Assembly: GCF_020150815.1 (NCBI RefSeq)
Contig: NZ_CP083724.1
Coordinates: 1-64,000, forward strand
Length of the DNA: 64,000 bases
Reading direction: 5' to 3'
Source of the DNA: Haloprofundus salilacus
GTDB lineage: Archaea; Halobacteriota; Halobacteria; Halobacteriales; Haloferacaceae
Both the position numbers and the translations under genes were made by a program. Positions 1-7,301 of the stretch are shown here, in pieces. Below the pieces are notes generated by a model, which worked only from the letters and a program-made list of their open reading frames with translations, was not told where the DNA came from and ran no database searches. Every line of letters begins with the position of its first letter. Position 1 is the first letter of the stretch.

Positions 1-201
1 GTTCATCAATTACCTTCACTGCAAATGTTCAGTACCTAAATTCGGTGTTTTCAGGGCTTAGAACACGTCTATCTTGAGATCAAGGTTCGTGTCGATCCAG
101 TAGTCGTACAGCTACAAAGGGCCCCAACCAAGTCATCCAGCGATTGCGGCCGCTACTGATGTTCATTGGGAGTATTCATTAGGTGTGTTCACTACATTCA
201 T

Positions 202-220
202 CAATGAGGTTCACTCATTG
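202..220. promoter_or_regulatory. Inverted repeat upstream of parA (possible operator or centromere element)
   Basis: Perfect 7-bp arms CAATGAG and CTCATTG are separated by GTTCA, 47 bp before the parA start. The surrounding 200 bp repeats TTCAT/TTCACT words many times (for example positions 1-10 and 161-200). Parti­tion loci are commonly autoregulated or carry their centromere here, so an operator or parS role is inferred only from place and symmetry. Confidence 0.4.
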
Positions 221-266
221 GTGCGTCTGACGTACATTCAAGAGGGATGCCACGCATGTCGGGTAC

Positions 267-1142
267 ATGTTAGCGTACTCGACGTACAGCGAGGCTGGCG
301 GGGTGGGTAAAACCACGACCGCAGCGAATTTGGCAGTCGCGCACGCGCGCGCGGGACTCAAACCCCTTGTCGTTCCGCTCGACCCCCAAGACGGCGACCT
401 CTCTCGGCTATTCGGCGTCGACGACGAGCGAACCGACCCCGTCGACAATCTCGTTCGGCACATGATTCGCCGGCCGAAAGGGGAGTTCGAGGATCTGATT
501 CGGACGGTCGAAGGCGTCGATATCGTCCCCGAACACAACATGCTCTCGGACCTCTCGGAGTACCTCCAGCGCGAGAAAGACCAGGCAGAAGCGATGGGCG
601 AAGCCTTCGGCGTGCACGCGCAGCTCCTTCGCGTCCTTCGGGAGGCAAACGTTCCGGACGAGTACGACGTTCTCATCTGCGACCCGCCCGCAACCGAAGG
701 ACCGCACCTCTACAACGCGATCCACGCCACCCGGTCGCTCGTCATCCCCGTCGAACCGAGTGCGAAAGGTCGAGCAGCAGTGGAAGGACTGGAAGCACTC
801 GTGGCAGGGTTCGAAGAGCAGTTAGAGATCGACGTCGGGGTGCTCGCGGCCATCCCCGTCGGGTTCAAAAACACCCGAGACCAGCGGACGATCCTCGAAG
901 AGATCAACTACGCCATTCCGGAGATCATCGGTGAGCGCGCATCGCTGATGGAAGGGTGCTGGATGCAGCAGTGCTCGGCGTTCACGTACGTCCGTGAACA
1001 CCGCGACCGCCACCGCGACTACGAACTGGAGACCCTCGCACAGTTCGACCGGATCGCACGACATCTGGAAGCGGAAGTGGGTCTCGAAGCACCAAACCCC
1101 CCGGAGCCGGGTGACCTGAACCACGAGGTGCCGATTCCATGA
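267..1142 (+). CDS. parA: ParA-family partition ATPase
   Basis: The 291-aa protein opens with a deviant Walker A, GGVGKTTTAANLA (residues ~11-23), followed by the switch-type stretch VPLDPQDGDLSRL and a Walker B-like VLICDPPATEGPH near residue 140. These mark a ParA/Soj-type ATPase that segregates plasmids or chromosomes by dimerising on DNA with ATP. The haloarchaeal form binds no recognisable ParB homologue here; instead it overlaps a small downstream gene by 4 bp (ATGA). It lies about 2 kb from orc1/cdc6, which supports a replication-partition module of a secondary replicon. The ATG at 267 is chosen because it sits just before the conserved AYSTYSEAGGVGKT start seen in this group. The promoter region has an inverted repeat. 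Confidence 0.9.
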   Translation: MLAYSTYSEAGGVGKTTTAANLAVAHARAGLKPLVVPLDPQDGDLSRLFGVDDERTDPVDNLVRHMIRRPKGEFEDLIRTVEGVDIVPEHNMLSDLSEYLQREKDQAEAMGEAFGVHAQLLRVLREANVPDEYDVLICDPPATEGPHLYNAIHATRSLVIPVEPSAKGRAAVEGLEALVAGFEEQLEIDVGVLAAIPVGFKNTRDQRTILEEINYAIPEIIGERASLMEGCWMQQCSAFTYVREHRDRHRDYELETLAQFDRIARHLEAEVGLEAPNPPEPGDLNHEVPIP

Positions 1143-1549
1143 CGGGGATGAAAGAGGGTGCCGGTGAAGACCCCTTTGCGGAGGATACTGAGACAGGAGA
1201 ATCCGATGATAAAGCGTTTAATGCGATATCAGATTCCGATGCGGGGGTAGAATCGGACGAGAACGCAGAATCGTCGACACGAGAACGATCGACACACCAG
1301 CAGGCGATACAGATTCCGTACAAATTCCGCCGCGACGGCGTACAGGACGGAAGAACCCGGGTGCCGCTGTTCCTCCAACCTGAAACGAAGAACGCCGAGC
1401 GCGACGCGCTCCGCGAGATGGAAGAACGATTCAACGACGGCGTGTCGTTGACCGACCTCCGGGAGGCGCTGATGAAAGTCGGACTCGAGCATCTGGACGA
1501 AGCCGAAGACCACCTCGAGGAGTGGGGCTACGGGATGACGTTCGAATGA
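1139..1549 (+). CDS. Small acidic partner protein of ParA
   Basis: A 136-aa protein starting inside the parA stop codon (ATGA overlap), so the two are almost certainly co-translated. The first 60 residues are acidic, low-complexity and probably disordered. The C-terminal half (KFRRDGVQDGRTRVPLFLQ and the helical stretch to the end, with NDGVSLTDLREALMKVGLEHL) looks like a compact folded domain. Position after parA is where a ParB-like or centromere-binding adaptor would be, but I see no ParB motif. Function is inferred from context only. Haloarchaeal parA genes often carry such a short downstream gene. Confidence 0.75.
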   Translation: MTGMKEGAGEDPFAEDTETGESDDKAFNAISDSDAGVESDENAESSTRERSTHQQAIQIPYKFRRDGVQDGRTRVPLFLQPETKNAERDALREMEERFNDGVSLTDLREALMKVGLEHLDEAEDHLEEWGYGMTFE

Positions 1550-1556
1550 CATCCTT

Positions 1557-1574
1557 CTCGCCGTGAACGGCGAG
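1557..1574. repeat. Hairpin at the right end of a tnpB relic
   Basis: Arms CTCGCCGT and ACGGCGAG enclose a GA loop, directly past the 3' end of the decayed minus-strand tnpB. IS200/IS605-group elements end in such subterminal hairpins, which also form the 3' part of the guide (omega) RNA. Confidence 0.5.
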
Positions 1575-1597
1575 GTTTCCTCATGCTGGGGTATCGC

Positions 1598-2525
1598 TTA
1601 CCGGCCCACGGAGGCAACTTGCGGGTTTGTATGTTCCTCGTTGGGTCGGTGAGAGCGTGGTGACTCCGACCAGTTGTGGTCATCCCACTTGAGGCAAACA
1701 GGCTGTGCCATCGACCGTGTTACCGTTGTCTGCCGCCGAAGGAACGTCTCAGACGCGGTGAGGTCTGCGTGTCCCTCGAATCCACACGGACACGTCAGCG
1801 TATCTCTGTGCCGCGTTGTATTCTCTGTTGAACCGCAGTTCGGACACTCCTGACTTGTCCACGCTTCAGACCGAACTTCCACCGACATACCGTACTCTTC
1901 AGCGGTACACGCCAGTCAATTCACGAACGCTCGGAACGCCCAGAAATTGTGCGTCTTCTCGTTCGCCTCCACCGACCAGTGCGTTGAGAGTACGTCCGTG
2001 AGTGCCCCGACGTACACCGTCGAAACACCCTCATCGTACAGACGCTCGATGAGGTCACGGGCAAGTGCCTCTTGGGCGTGGTCGCACCGTTTGGTTCGTC
2101 GGTCGTGCAAGCGTCGGATGCGGTGGCTACTGTATCGACCCTCCTCTAAAGATAACAGCGAGAGTTCCACGGGTCACCTGACCCGTGGTCGTTTACGAGC
2201 GATTGGAGACGGGCGATTTCTCGCGTTGAGTCTCGGAATCGCTCGAACAGGTCGCGTCCTTCGTACAGGAATTGCTTATCAGTCCTGGCCGTGCAGGCGA
2301 CGAGATTGTTCGCACCGATGTCCAGCGCGGCTTCTTCTGAAGCCAGTGGGTGTGCCAGTCGAGAATCATCAACGGTAACTGGCTGAAAGGTCCCGAACGT
2401 TTGTGCTTGCTCGTCGTAGTACAGTTCCAACCGACCCTGTTTGTCGTACACTTTCCAGTTGGGCTCGCCCCGGACTTCGAGGCGGAGCGTTCGCGGTATC
2501 CCAGTCCGTACTCGTCTTTCAGGAG
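1598..2525 (-). pseudogene. tnpB: Decayed IS605-group tnpB
   Basis: The reverse strand encodes pieces of a TnpB RNA-guided nuclease in several frames. From the 5' end these are [17 protein letters not shown] and [11 protein letters not shown] (RuvC-I aspartate, ~2350), then a frame change near 2165 into [17 protein letters not shown] and [10 protein letters not shown]. After a stop at 1916 the zinc-ribbon and RuvC-III part follows, [12 protein letters not shown] and [18 protein letters not shown]. The gene lacks an intact N-terminus and has at least two disruptions, so it is inactive. No tnpA is present nearby. It is one of five tnpB relics in the window. Confidence 0.85.
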
Positions 2526-2644
2526 GCGATCGCTAGCTTTAGAATTCAGAATCAAGAACCTTCGTTCACCCTCCACCACTCTACCAATTCCGGAGTAATT
2601 ACTCGAATAACCTCCTATACCCCGCAAATTCACGAGATAACGTT

Positions 2645-3127
2645 GCTACGGAAATAGTGGTCTACCGGAGGGCGCATCTCACAATGTGTGAGAGTCTCTA
2701 TCAATCTATTAAACGTTATGATTTGTGGTCGGACCACACCACCAGTTCCGAAGCTTTCGAGGAACAGATGGAGATCGGACACCCTCACTCCACTGTTTCC
2801 GAAGCTATCTCCTCCGAAGGAAGGAAACCCTCGGAAGTTCAGGCACGTTTTGCCGTGGCTTCGACGGGCAAATTCGAAGACGAATTGTGCGCGTTATTAT
2901 TCTCAGATTAATTATAAACCATTAGAAAACACTACGGGTATGGTTTCTTACTCATTCATTTATAACTTCCCATTATATATAACCCGTTCAGCGAGGGGTG
3001 GCTCCCTGAATACGATAGCTTCGGAAATAGTGGAGTGAGAGGGTGTTATAAACGACCGGGGCTTCGGAAGTGGTGGTGGGGGGTGGGTATTAATATTTGG
3101 AAGCTCCGGACGCTCCGGAAACGGTGG
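2645..3127. other. Predicted replication origin, left ORB-like repeat cluster
   Basis: Six copies of a 16-bp repeat, consensus GCTTCGGAAATAGTGG, surround an AT-rich stretch upstream of orc1/cdc6. Forward copies are at 2645-2660, 3018-3033, 3061-3076 and 3112-3127; inverted copies are at 2739-2754 and 2790-2805. The copies at 2790 and 3018 share an extension (AGTGAG) and face each other across the AT-rich DNA at about 2884-2995. This layout (initiator gene, inverted origin recognition boxes, an easily melted segment) is the usual haloarchaeal origin. The repeat differs from the chromosomal ORB consensus, as expected for an initiator with its own specificity. Origin activity itself is inferred. 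Confidence 0.8.
2884..2995. other. AT-rich putative DNA unwinding element
   Basis: This stretch is far richer in A and T than the rest of the window (for example ATTATTCTCAGATTAATTAT and CCCATTATATATAACCC). It lies between the oppositely oriented initiator-type repeats at 2790-2805 and 3018-3033. The location fits a duplex unwinding element. Confidence 0.55.
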
Positions 3128-3161
3128 TTTTATTCCTCGATAACCTATGTGGCCATCTATC

Positions 3162-4418
3162 ATGGGAATGTTCGAGCGGGACCGTCTCGTCTTCGCCAAC
3201 GCCGAACCGTTGGACGACTCATACGAACCGGAGGATATCCGCGAGCGAGATAAAGAGCTTGCAAAGTATCAGCGCGCACTTCAACCGATAATCGACAACC
3301 GTCCGACCTCGAATATCTTTCTCTACGGAAAAACGGGGACGGGAAAGACCGTTGCGACCAAGTTCATGCTCTCACACCTCGAACGTGACGCCGAGAAGTA
3401 CGACGACATCGATCTCTCGACGGTCTGGGTCGGCTGCGAGAATCTCTCCTCGTCGTATCAGGTCGCAGTCGCCCTCGTGAACGAACTCCGGCTGGAAAAG
3501 GGCAAAGAGCGGATCAGCACCACGGGCTATTCTCAACAACGTATCTTCGATATTCTCTACGCCGAACTCGACACCTTCGGTGATACGGTCGTTATCGTCC
3601 TCGACGAGATCGACAACATCGGCGATTCCGACGACATCCTCTACGGACTGCCCCGCGCTCGCTCGAACGGGTATGTCGAAAACGTCCAACCCGTCATCGT
3701 CGGCATCAGCAACGACTTCCAGTTTCGAGATAGTCTCTCGCCGAAGGTGAAAGATACGCTTGCGGAGAAGGAAATCCTCTTTCCACCGTACGATGCGAAC
3801 CAACTCCGCTCGATTCTCGAACCCCGCGCCAAAAAGGCGTTTCACGAAGGGGTACTCGAGGACGATGTCGTTCCACTCTGTGCGGCGCTCTCTGCACAAG
3901 ATACAGGATCTGCTCGTCAAGCGATTCGGCTCCTTCGAGAAGCGGGCGAGCTCGCGCAGGCAGAACACGTCGATGCCGTGACCGATGAGCACGTTCGCGG
4001 TGCCCAAGACGAAATCGAGAAAAATCAGCTCTACGAAGGGATGCAGGAGCTGACGACGCAGGGGCACGTCGTCTTGTGTGCGCTCGCGTACCACGAAGCA
4101 CGTGACGAGGTTCCGGTGCGCTCTCGCGATCTTTACGATCGGTACGTGACCATCTGTAACCAACTCGATGCCGACAGTGTCAGCGGCCGACGGGTTCGAG
4201 ACCACCTCTCCGATTTGAATATGTTGGGGTTGATTAACGTCTACGAGCGAAACGAGGGCCTCTCTGCCGGTCGGTACCACGAGTACGAACTCAACCTTCC
4301 GCTGGATGCAGTGCTCAACGTCTTGCTCTCGGTATCTCGGTTCGAAGAAATCGCCAACTCGATTCAGTCAAACGCGAGCCAAAACAATTTACTTCAATCT
4401 GATATCTCCGATTACTGA
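3162..4418 (+). CDS. orc1/cdc6: Orc1/Cdc6-type replication initiator
   Basis: A 418-aa AAA+ ATPase with Walker A GKTGTGKT (about residue 57), Walker B VIVLDEIDNIGD (about 145), a sensor region with GISNDFQFRD, and a C-terminal winged helix (about 300-400). Archaeal Orc1/Cdc6 proteins bind origin recognition boxes and load the MCM helicase. The gene is bracketed by GCTTCGGAAATAGTGG repeats on both sides, which are its likely binding sites; one copy ends 34 bp before the start and may also serve autoregulation. An in-frame ATG at 3147 would add five residues; 3162 is preferred because MGMFERDRLVF resembles family N-termini. Its presence beside parA argues for an independently replicating element. 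Confidence 0.93.
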   Translation: MGMFERDRLVFANAEPLDDSYEPEDIRERDKELAKYQRALQPIIDNRPTSNIFLYGKTGTGKTVATKFMLSHLERDAEKYDDIDLSTVWVGCENLSSSYQVAVALVNELRLEKGKERISTTGYSQQRIFDILYAELDTFGDTVVIVLDEIDNIGDSDDILYGLPRARSNGYVENVQPVIVGISNDFQFRDSLSPKVKDTLAEKEILFPPYDANQLRSILEPRAKKAFHEGVLEDDVVPLCAALSAQDTGSARQAIRLLREAGELAQAEHVDAVTDEHVRGAQDEIEKNQLYEGMQELTTQGHVVLCALAYHEARDEVPVRSRDLYDRYVTICNQLDADSVSGRRVRDHLSDLNMLGLINVYERNEGLSAGRYHEYELNLPLDAVLNVLLSVSRFEEIANSIQSNASQNNLLQSDISDY

Positions 4419-4472
4419 ATTTCGACCGCGTCTCTTTTTGGACCGTCCAAGCAGCCAGATTCCCTGTGTGAA

Positions 4473-4615
4473 GCTTCGGAAATAGTGGCGTCTCCGCTTG
4501 TTTCGCCGAATGAGAAAATCCGAAAATAGCGTGCGATTGAGAATACACTCGATAATAGCTTCGGAAATGGTGGAGTGAGGGCGCCCTATTACCACGGAAG
4601 CTACGGAAATCGTGG
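4473..4615. repeat. Right ORB-like repeat cluster
   Basis: Three forward copies of the initiator-type repeat lie downstream of orc1/cdc6: 4473-4488 (perfect consensus), 4558-4573 (one change, with the AGTGAGG extension) and 4600-4615 (GCTACGGAAATCGTGG). A weak degenerate copy (ATCCGAAAATAGCG) is near 4518. Together with the left cluster they frame the gene. Confidence 0.75.
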
Positions 4616-4697
4616 TGTTTCTTTCATCGCAGAACTGTTCTCTCTGTCTTAGAAAAATCAAACCCCCCCGTAAACGTCACAGACACCTTTCAGTACT

Positions 4698-4877
4698 ATG
4701 ATTAATCTCGCCGGATTTCAGCGGAACCTGCTGACTGTTGTGGCGGGTGAGCTAGCAGGCTCTTCAGGGCGTGACGCTCAGCGGGAGCTTCCGTTCTACC
4801 CATCGAGGGCAGTAGACAAACAGTCGGTATCCACGTTCACCCTCCTACTCTTCCGGTACACGCCTACGGTTAATTGA
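4698..4877 (+). pseudogene. PadR-like regulator fragment
   Basis: The open frame begins MINLAGFQRNLLTVVAGEL and continues SSGRDAQREL, matching the start of haloarchaeal PadR-type winged-helix proteins (compare DLSGFQRDLLYVI in the next entry). After about 35 residues the resemblance stops and the frame ends at 4875-4877 without the DNA-binding wing. It therefore looks like a 5' fragment of a regulator. It is tail to tail with a second broken PadR gene. Confidence 0.5.
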
Positions 4878-4886
4878 CCACTTCAC

Positions 4887-5168
4887 CTACGCTGTTAGTG
4901 CGACGTACTGGTCTTCCCATTCGCGGCGCTCCCGCATCGACTCTCTGCCTTTCTCGGTGATTGTGTAGTAATTCGTCCGACGGTCGATCGGTCCCTTCTC
5001 GACGTACTCTTTGTTTACGAGAGTGTCGAGATTCGGGTACAACTGGCCGTGGTTGATCTCCCCGTCGACGTACTGTTCGAGTTCTTCCTTGACGTCCTAA
5101 CCTGACGGTTGACTGAAACCCGAAATCACGTACAGGAGGTCGCGTTGAAACCCGCTTAAGTCGTGCAC
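4887..5168 (-). pseudogene. PadR-like regulator with in-frame TAG
   Basis: Read from a GTG at 5168 the frame gives VHDLSGFQRDLLYVISGF, then a TAG at 5099-5097, then DVKEELEQYVDGEINHGQLY and PNLDTLVNKEYVEKG down to a stop at 4887-4889. Both halves are in one frame, and the residue before DVKEEL is usually glutamine in relatives, so a CAG to TAG change explains the stop. Apart from it, the winged-helix domain (about 90 residues) is complete. PadR-like proteins repress neighbouring genes; this copy is probably inactive unless the stop is suppressed. Confidence 0.75.
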
Positions 5169-5602
5169 ATGCCATTCCGAACGACTCTGTATATAATCAT
5201 TCTCAACATCATAATTTCTGTCATCTTCGTGCGTAGTGGTTCGAGATGGTAAATTATCTCTTCGTCGCCCGAAACGACACAATACGCGGTTGTTGAACGA
5301 TTTCGGCGAGCGAGCGCACGTCTTTCAATCCTCCCCCGAGAAACGCATCGTATCGAATGTTGAACCGTCCCCTGAGGTTTGTGGCCTCGCCAAAATACTT
5401 ATATTCTTGACAGATGATTCTACTCACGAGCTTTTGCTATAATACCTAGATACGAACGGATGTCACCGCACAGACGCGATCCCAGGAAAGTAAAGGAGAT
5501 GTGTTCTCTGACGTAGGGCGGCACTCGACTTGGATTCGCCACGCTCCCTTCCTTCCTCAACGTCGCGTTTGGTTTGTGCGAACTTGGTCGAACGACAGTC
5601 AG
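5169..5602. other. Gene-free stretch
   Basis: No convincing gene in either strand. A TATA-like AATACTTATATTC occurs around 5391-5405 but no gene follows it on the plus strand. The long plus-strand open frame starting at 5501 is the mirror of the oxygenase gene that follows. Confidence 0.4.
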
Positions 5603-6613
5603 CTACGAGTTGTATGCGTCTTGAGCGAGGCGGTGGAACTTGTGGACGGTGTGTTCGTTAGGGCCAAGCTGTGCTTGCGCGAGCGCGCCCGTCTTCAGTC
5701 CATCCCACTGCCGTTCGACCAGTTCGAAGTCCTCTTCTTGGAGTTGACGACTCGTCCGGATGAACTCACGTTCCTCCTCGGAGAGGTCACTGTCGCGGAA
5801 GTAGTAGTCTGCGATGAGTTGGAAGCGGTCGGTATCGACAGGGTCGATGATGTACGTACCGTAGCCGTCGGCGGTGCCGTACATGTTCACCGTGAAATTC
5901 GGCCAGAGGTAGTGGAACTGCGCCTCGTGTTCATCGTGGATACGCATCTCGTCTTCGACATCCTCCTCGTGGGTGTAGTGGAGCACCCAATGGTAGTCGT
6001 TGACTTCGAGTTCCGACTCATCCAACGAGATGCCCTTGATCCAGTCTTGGTGGTTCGCCTGGCAGTGGTCGCATTCAGAGTAGTTGCTTGCGAACACCTT
6101 CCAATTACACTCAACCTCCGAGACGATACGACAGGCGTGTTCGTACTCGCCAAGCGGAAGCGCCTCCAATCGGTCTTTCATCACGCCCGCCTGCTCGGAC
6201 AACGGCATCGGGTCGTCGGCCAGATTCACGAAGACGAGCGGTCCGATACTGTCCACGTGGACGCTCTCTAGGTCAGTGAATTCGTCCGGGTCAATGTATC
6301 CCGGATCTGACATCGGTGTCTCGTCGACGATTGGTGCGCCATCGCGAGCCGAGAAGTTCTTGACGCTGCGGATGTCTCCGTCGGCGGTCCGAACCAGAAT
6401 GAGAGTCTGGTTGCCGACGGTCCGGGTGAAGAACTGCCACGGTTCAGAGATACTGTTTGCGTGACCTGCGTAAATCCAGTACTGGCCGAACACTTTCTCT
6501 TTCTCCATCTCGAAGAACTCCGGCTCGGTGAAGTACTTTGCAGGCAGTGCGTTCGATCGATCGGTGATGTCGGGGCTCACTGGCTTCGCTTGAGCGCGTT
6601 CCCACTGCGTCAT
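5603..6613 (-). CDS. GbcA-like oxygenase paralogue lacking the Rieske cluster
   Basis: A 336-aa protein almost identical to the full-length oxygenase at 7302-8435 from residue ~120 onward. It keeps the catalytic mononuclear-iron region (ECDHCQANH). In the N-terminal domain the first Rieske pair CAHRG is changed (NFSARDGAP), and the segment carrying the second pair (CPYHLW) is deleted, shortening the protein by 41 residues. It therefore cannot bind a [2Fe-2S] cluster. The reading frame is intact and the promoter keeps a motif shared with the intact copy (ATATCACTGG, 39 bp from the ATG). It may be a subunit partner, a regulatory decoy or a recent non-functional duplicate; nothing here decides which. 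Confidence 0.85.
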   Translation of the reverse strand: MTQWERAQAKPVSPDITDRSNALPAKYFTEPEFFEMEKEKVFGQYWIYAGHANSISEPWQFFTRTVGNQTLILVRTADGDIRSVKNFSARDGAPIVDETPMSDPGYIDPDEFTDLESVHVDSIGPLVFVNLADDPMPLSEQAGVMKDRLEALPLGEYEHACRIVSEVECNWKVFASNYSECDHCQANHQDWIKGISLDESELEVNDYHWVLHYTHEEDVEDEMRIHDEHEAQFHYLWPNFTVNMYGTADGYGTYIIDPVDTDRFQLIADYYFRDSDLSEEEREFIRTSRQLQEEDFELVERQWDGLKTGALAQAQLGPNEHTVHKFHRLAQDAYNS

Positions 6614-6651
6614 ACAGTAGCATAGTTACGGCGTATCGTAAAAAGAATTAG

Positions 6652-6661
6652 CCAGTGATAT
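6652..6661 (-). promoter_or_regulatory. Shared promoter motif of the Rieske-less oxygenase
   Basis: ATATCACTGG (minus strand) ends 39 bp before the start codon, just downstream of a TATA-like TTATAATA (about 6667-6675). The same ten bases stand at exactly the same distance before the intact oxygenase gene, although the DNA around them differs. It resembles half of the palindrome at 9952-9975. Confidence 0.5.
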
Positions 6662-6842
6662 AGAAGACTATTATAAGGGTTTATCACCCAGATTGGAGTG
6701 TCGTTGGGATGAGCCTGCGGCCGAGACACTGTCAGGCTAGCAAGCACACGCTCACGAATCCGAGACGATACTCTGTCGCTGCTGAAGAAGGATAAGCCGA
6801 GGATGGCGACTGACGCACTACGACGTCAAACGCACCCACGGT

Positions 6843-7199
6843 TCAGAATGCACCAAGGTAATTATCCCGTGGTTCGTAGAGACCGCCGGTCATCCGGACT
6901 TCGTGAATCTTGTCCAACGTTTCGCCGATCGTGAGACCGTGTTCGTTCATCACGGCCGCGACGACGCCGATGGGGACGCCGTTTTCGTACTGCTCTTCGA
7001 GTTGGCGAACGACACCCTTGATATCAGTGCTGGTTACCTCCTCGAAATTTAGCTCTGTACGTTCCAGTTTCACGTCGTGACCGGTGACGCGGTAGTGTCG
7101 TCGGTGGAACGCGACGATTTCGTTCGGCTCGTCCGTCTGCAGGTCGACGTCGCATTCGGGACAGACCGCGACGTACGACGCCTGTTCTTGCGTACTCAT
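6843..7199 (-). CDS. Small zinc-ribbon protein between the oxygenase paralogues
   Basis: A 118-aa protein. Residues ~10-25 hold CPECDVDLQTDEPNE, half of a zinc ribbon, followed by FHRRHYRVTGHDV, where His residues could complete the site. The C-terminal half (VVRQLEEQYENGVPIGVVAA and GETLDKIHEV) is helical and looks like a winged-helix element in which a tail helps choose a DNA site. The start at 7199 (MSTQEQASY) is preferred over an upstream in-frame ATG at 7292 because the extra N-terminus is basic and unlike haloarchaeal proteins. Sitting between two oxygenase genes of one orientation, it may be a regulator or metal-handling accessory. I do not recognise the family. Confidence 0.7.
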   Translation of the reverse strand: MSTQEQASYVAVCPECDVDLQTDEPNEIVAFHRRHYRVTGHDVKLERTELNFEEVTSTDIKGVVRQLEEQYENGVPIGVVAAVMNEHGLTIGETLDKIHEVRMTGGLYEPRDNYLGAF

Positions 7200-7301
7200 G
7201 ATTCGGTTTCTGTGTCTTGGTGAGGGTTTGTCAGTTCTTCGGGAGTCTCCGCCCCACGATCGACCAACCGCAGATCGGAGGCGTTGCATCACCCGAGGAC
7301 A

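Noticed and set aside
3372-4280. 302-residue minus-strand frame opposite orc1/cdc6
   Set aside because: It mirrors the codon pattern of the true initiator gene and has no recognisable motif.
4887-5168. Reading TAG in the PadR-like and Asp-rich genes as pyrrolysine
   Set aside because: No pyl genes or PYLIS-like context are seen, the residue expected at the PadR site is glutamine, and both genes lie in decaying regions. Point mutation is simpler.
5501-6271. 256-residue plus-strand frame over the Rieske-less oxygenase
   Set aside because: It is antisense to a gene with clear family motifs; a matching frame over the intact oxygenase has the same origin.
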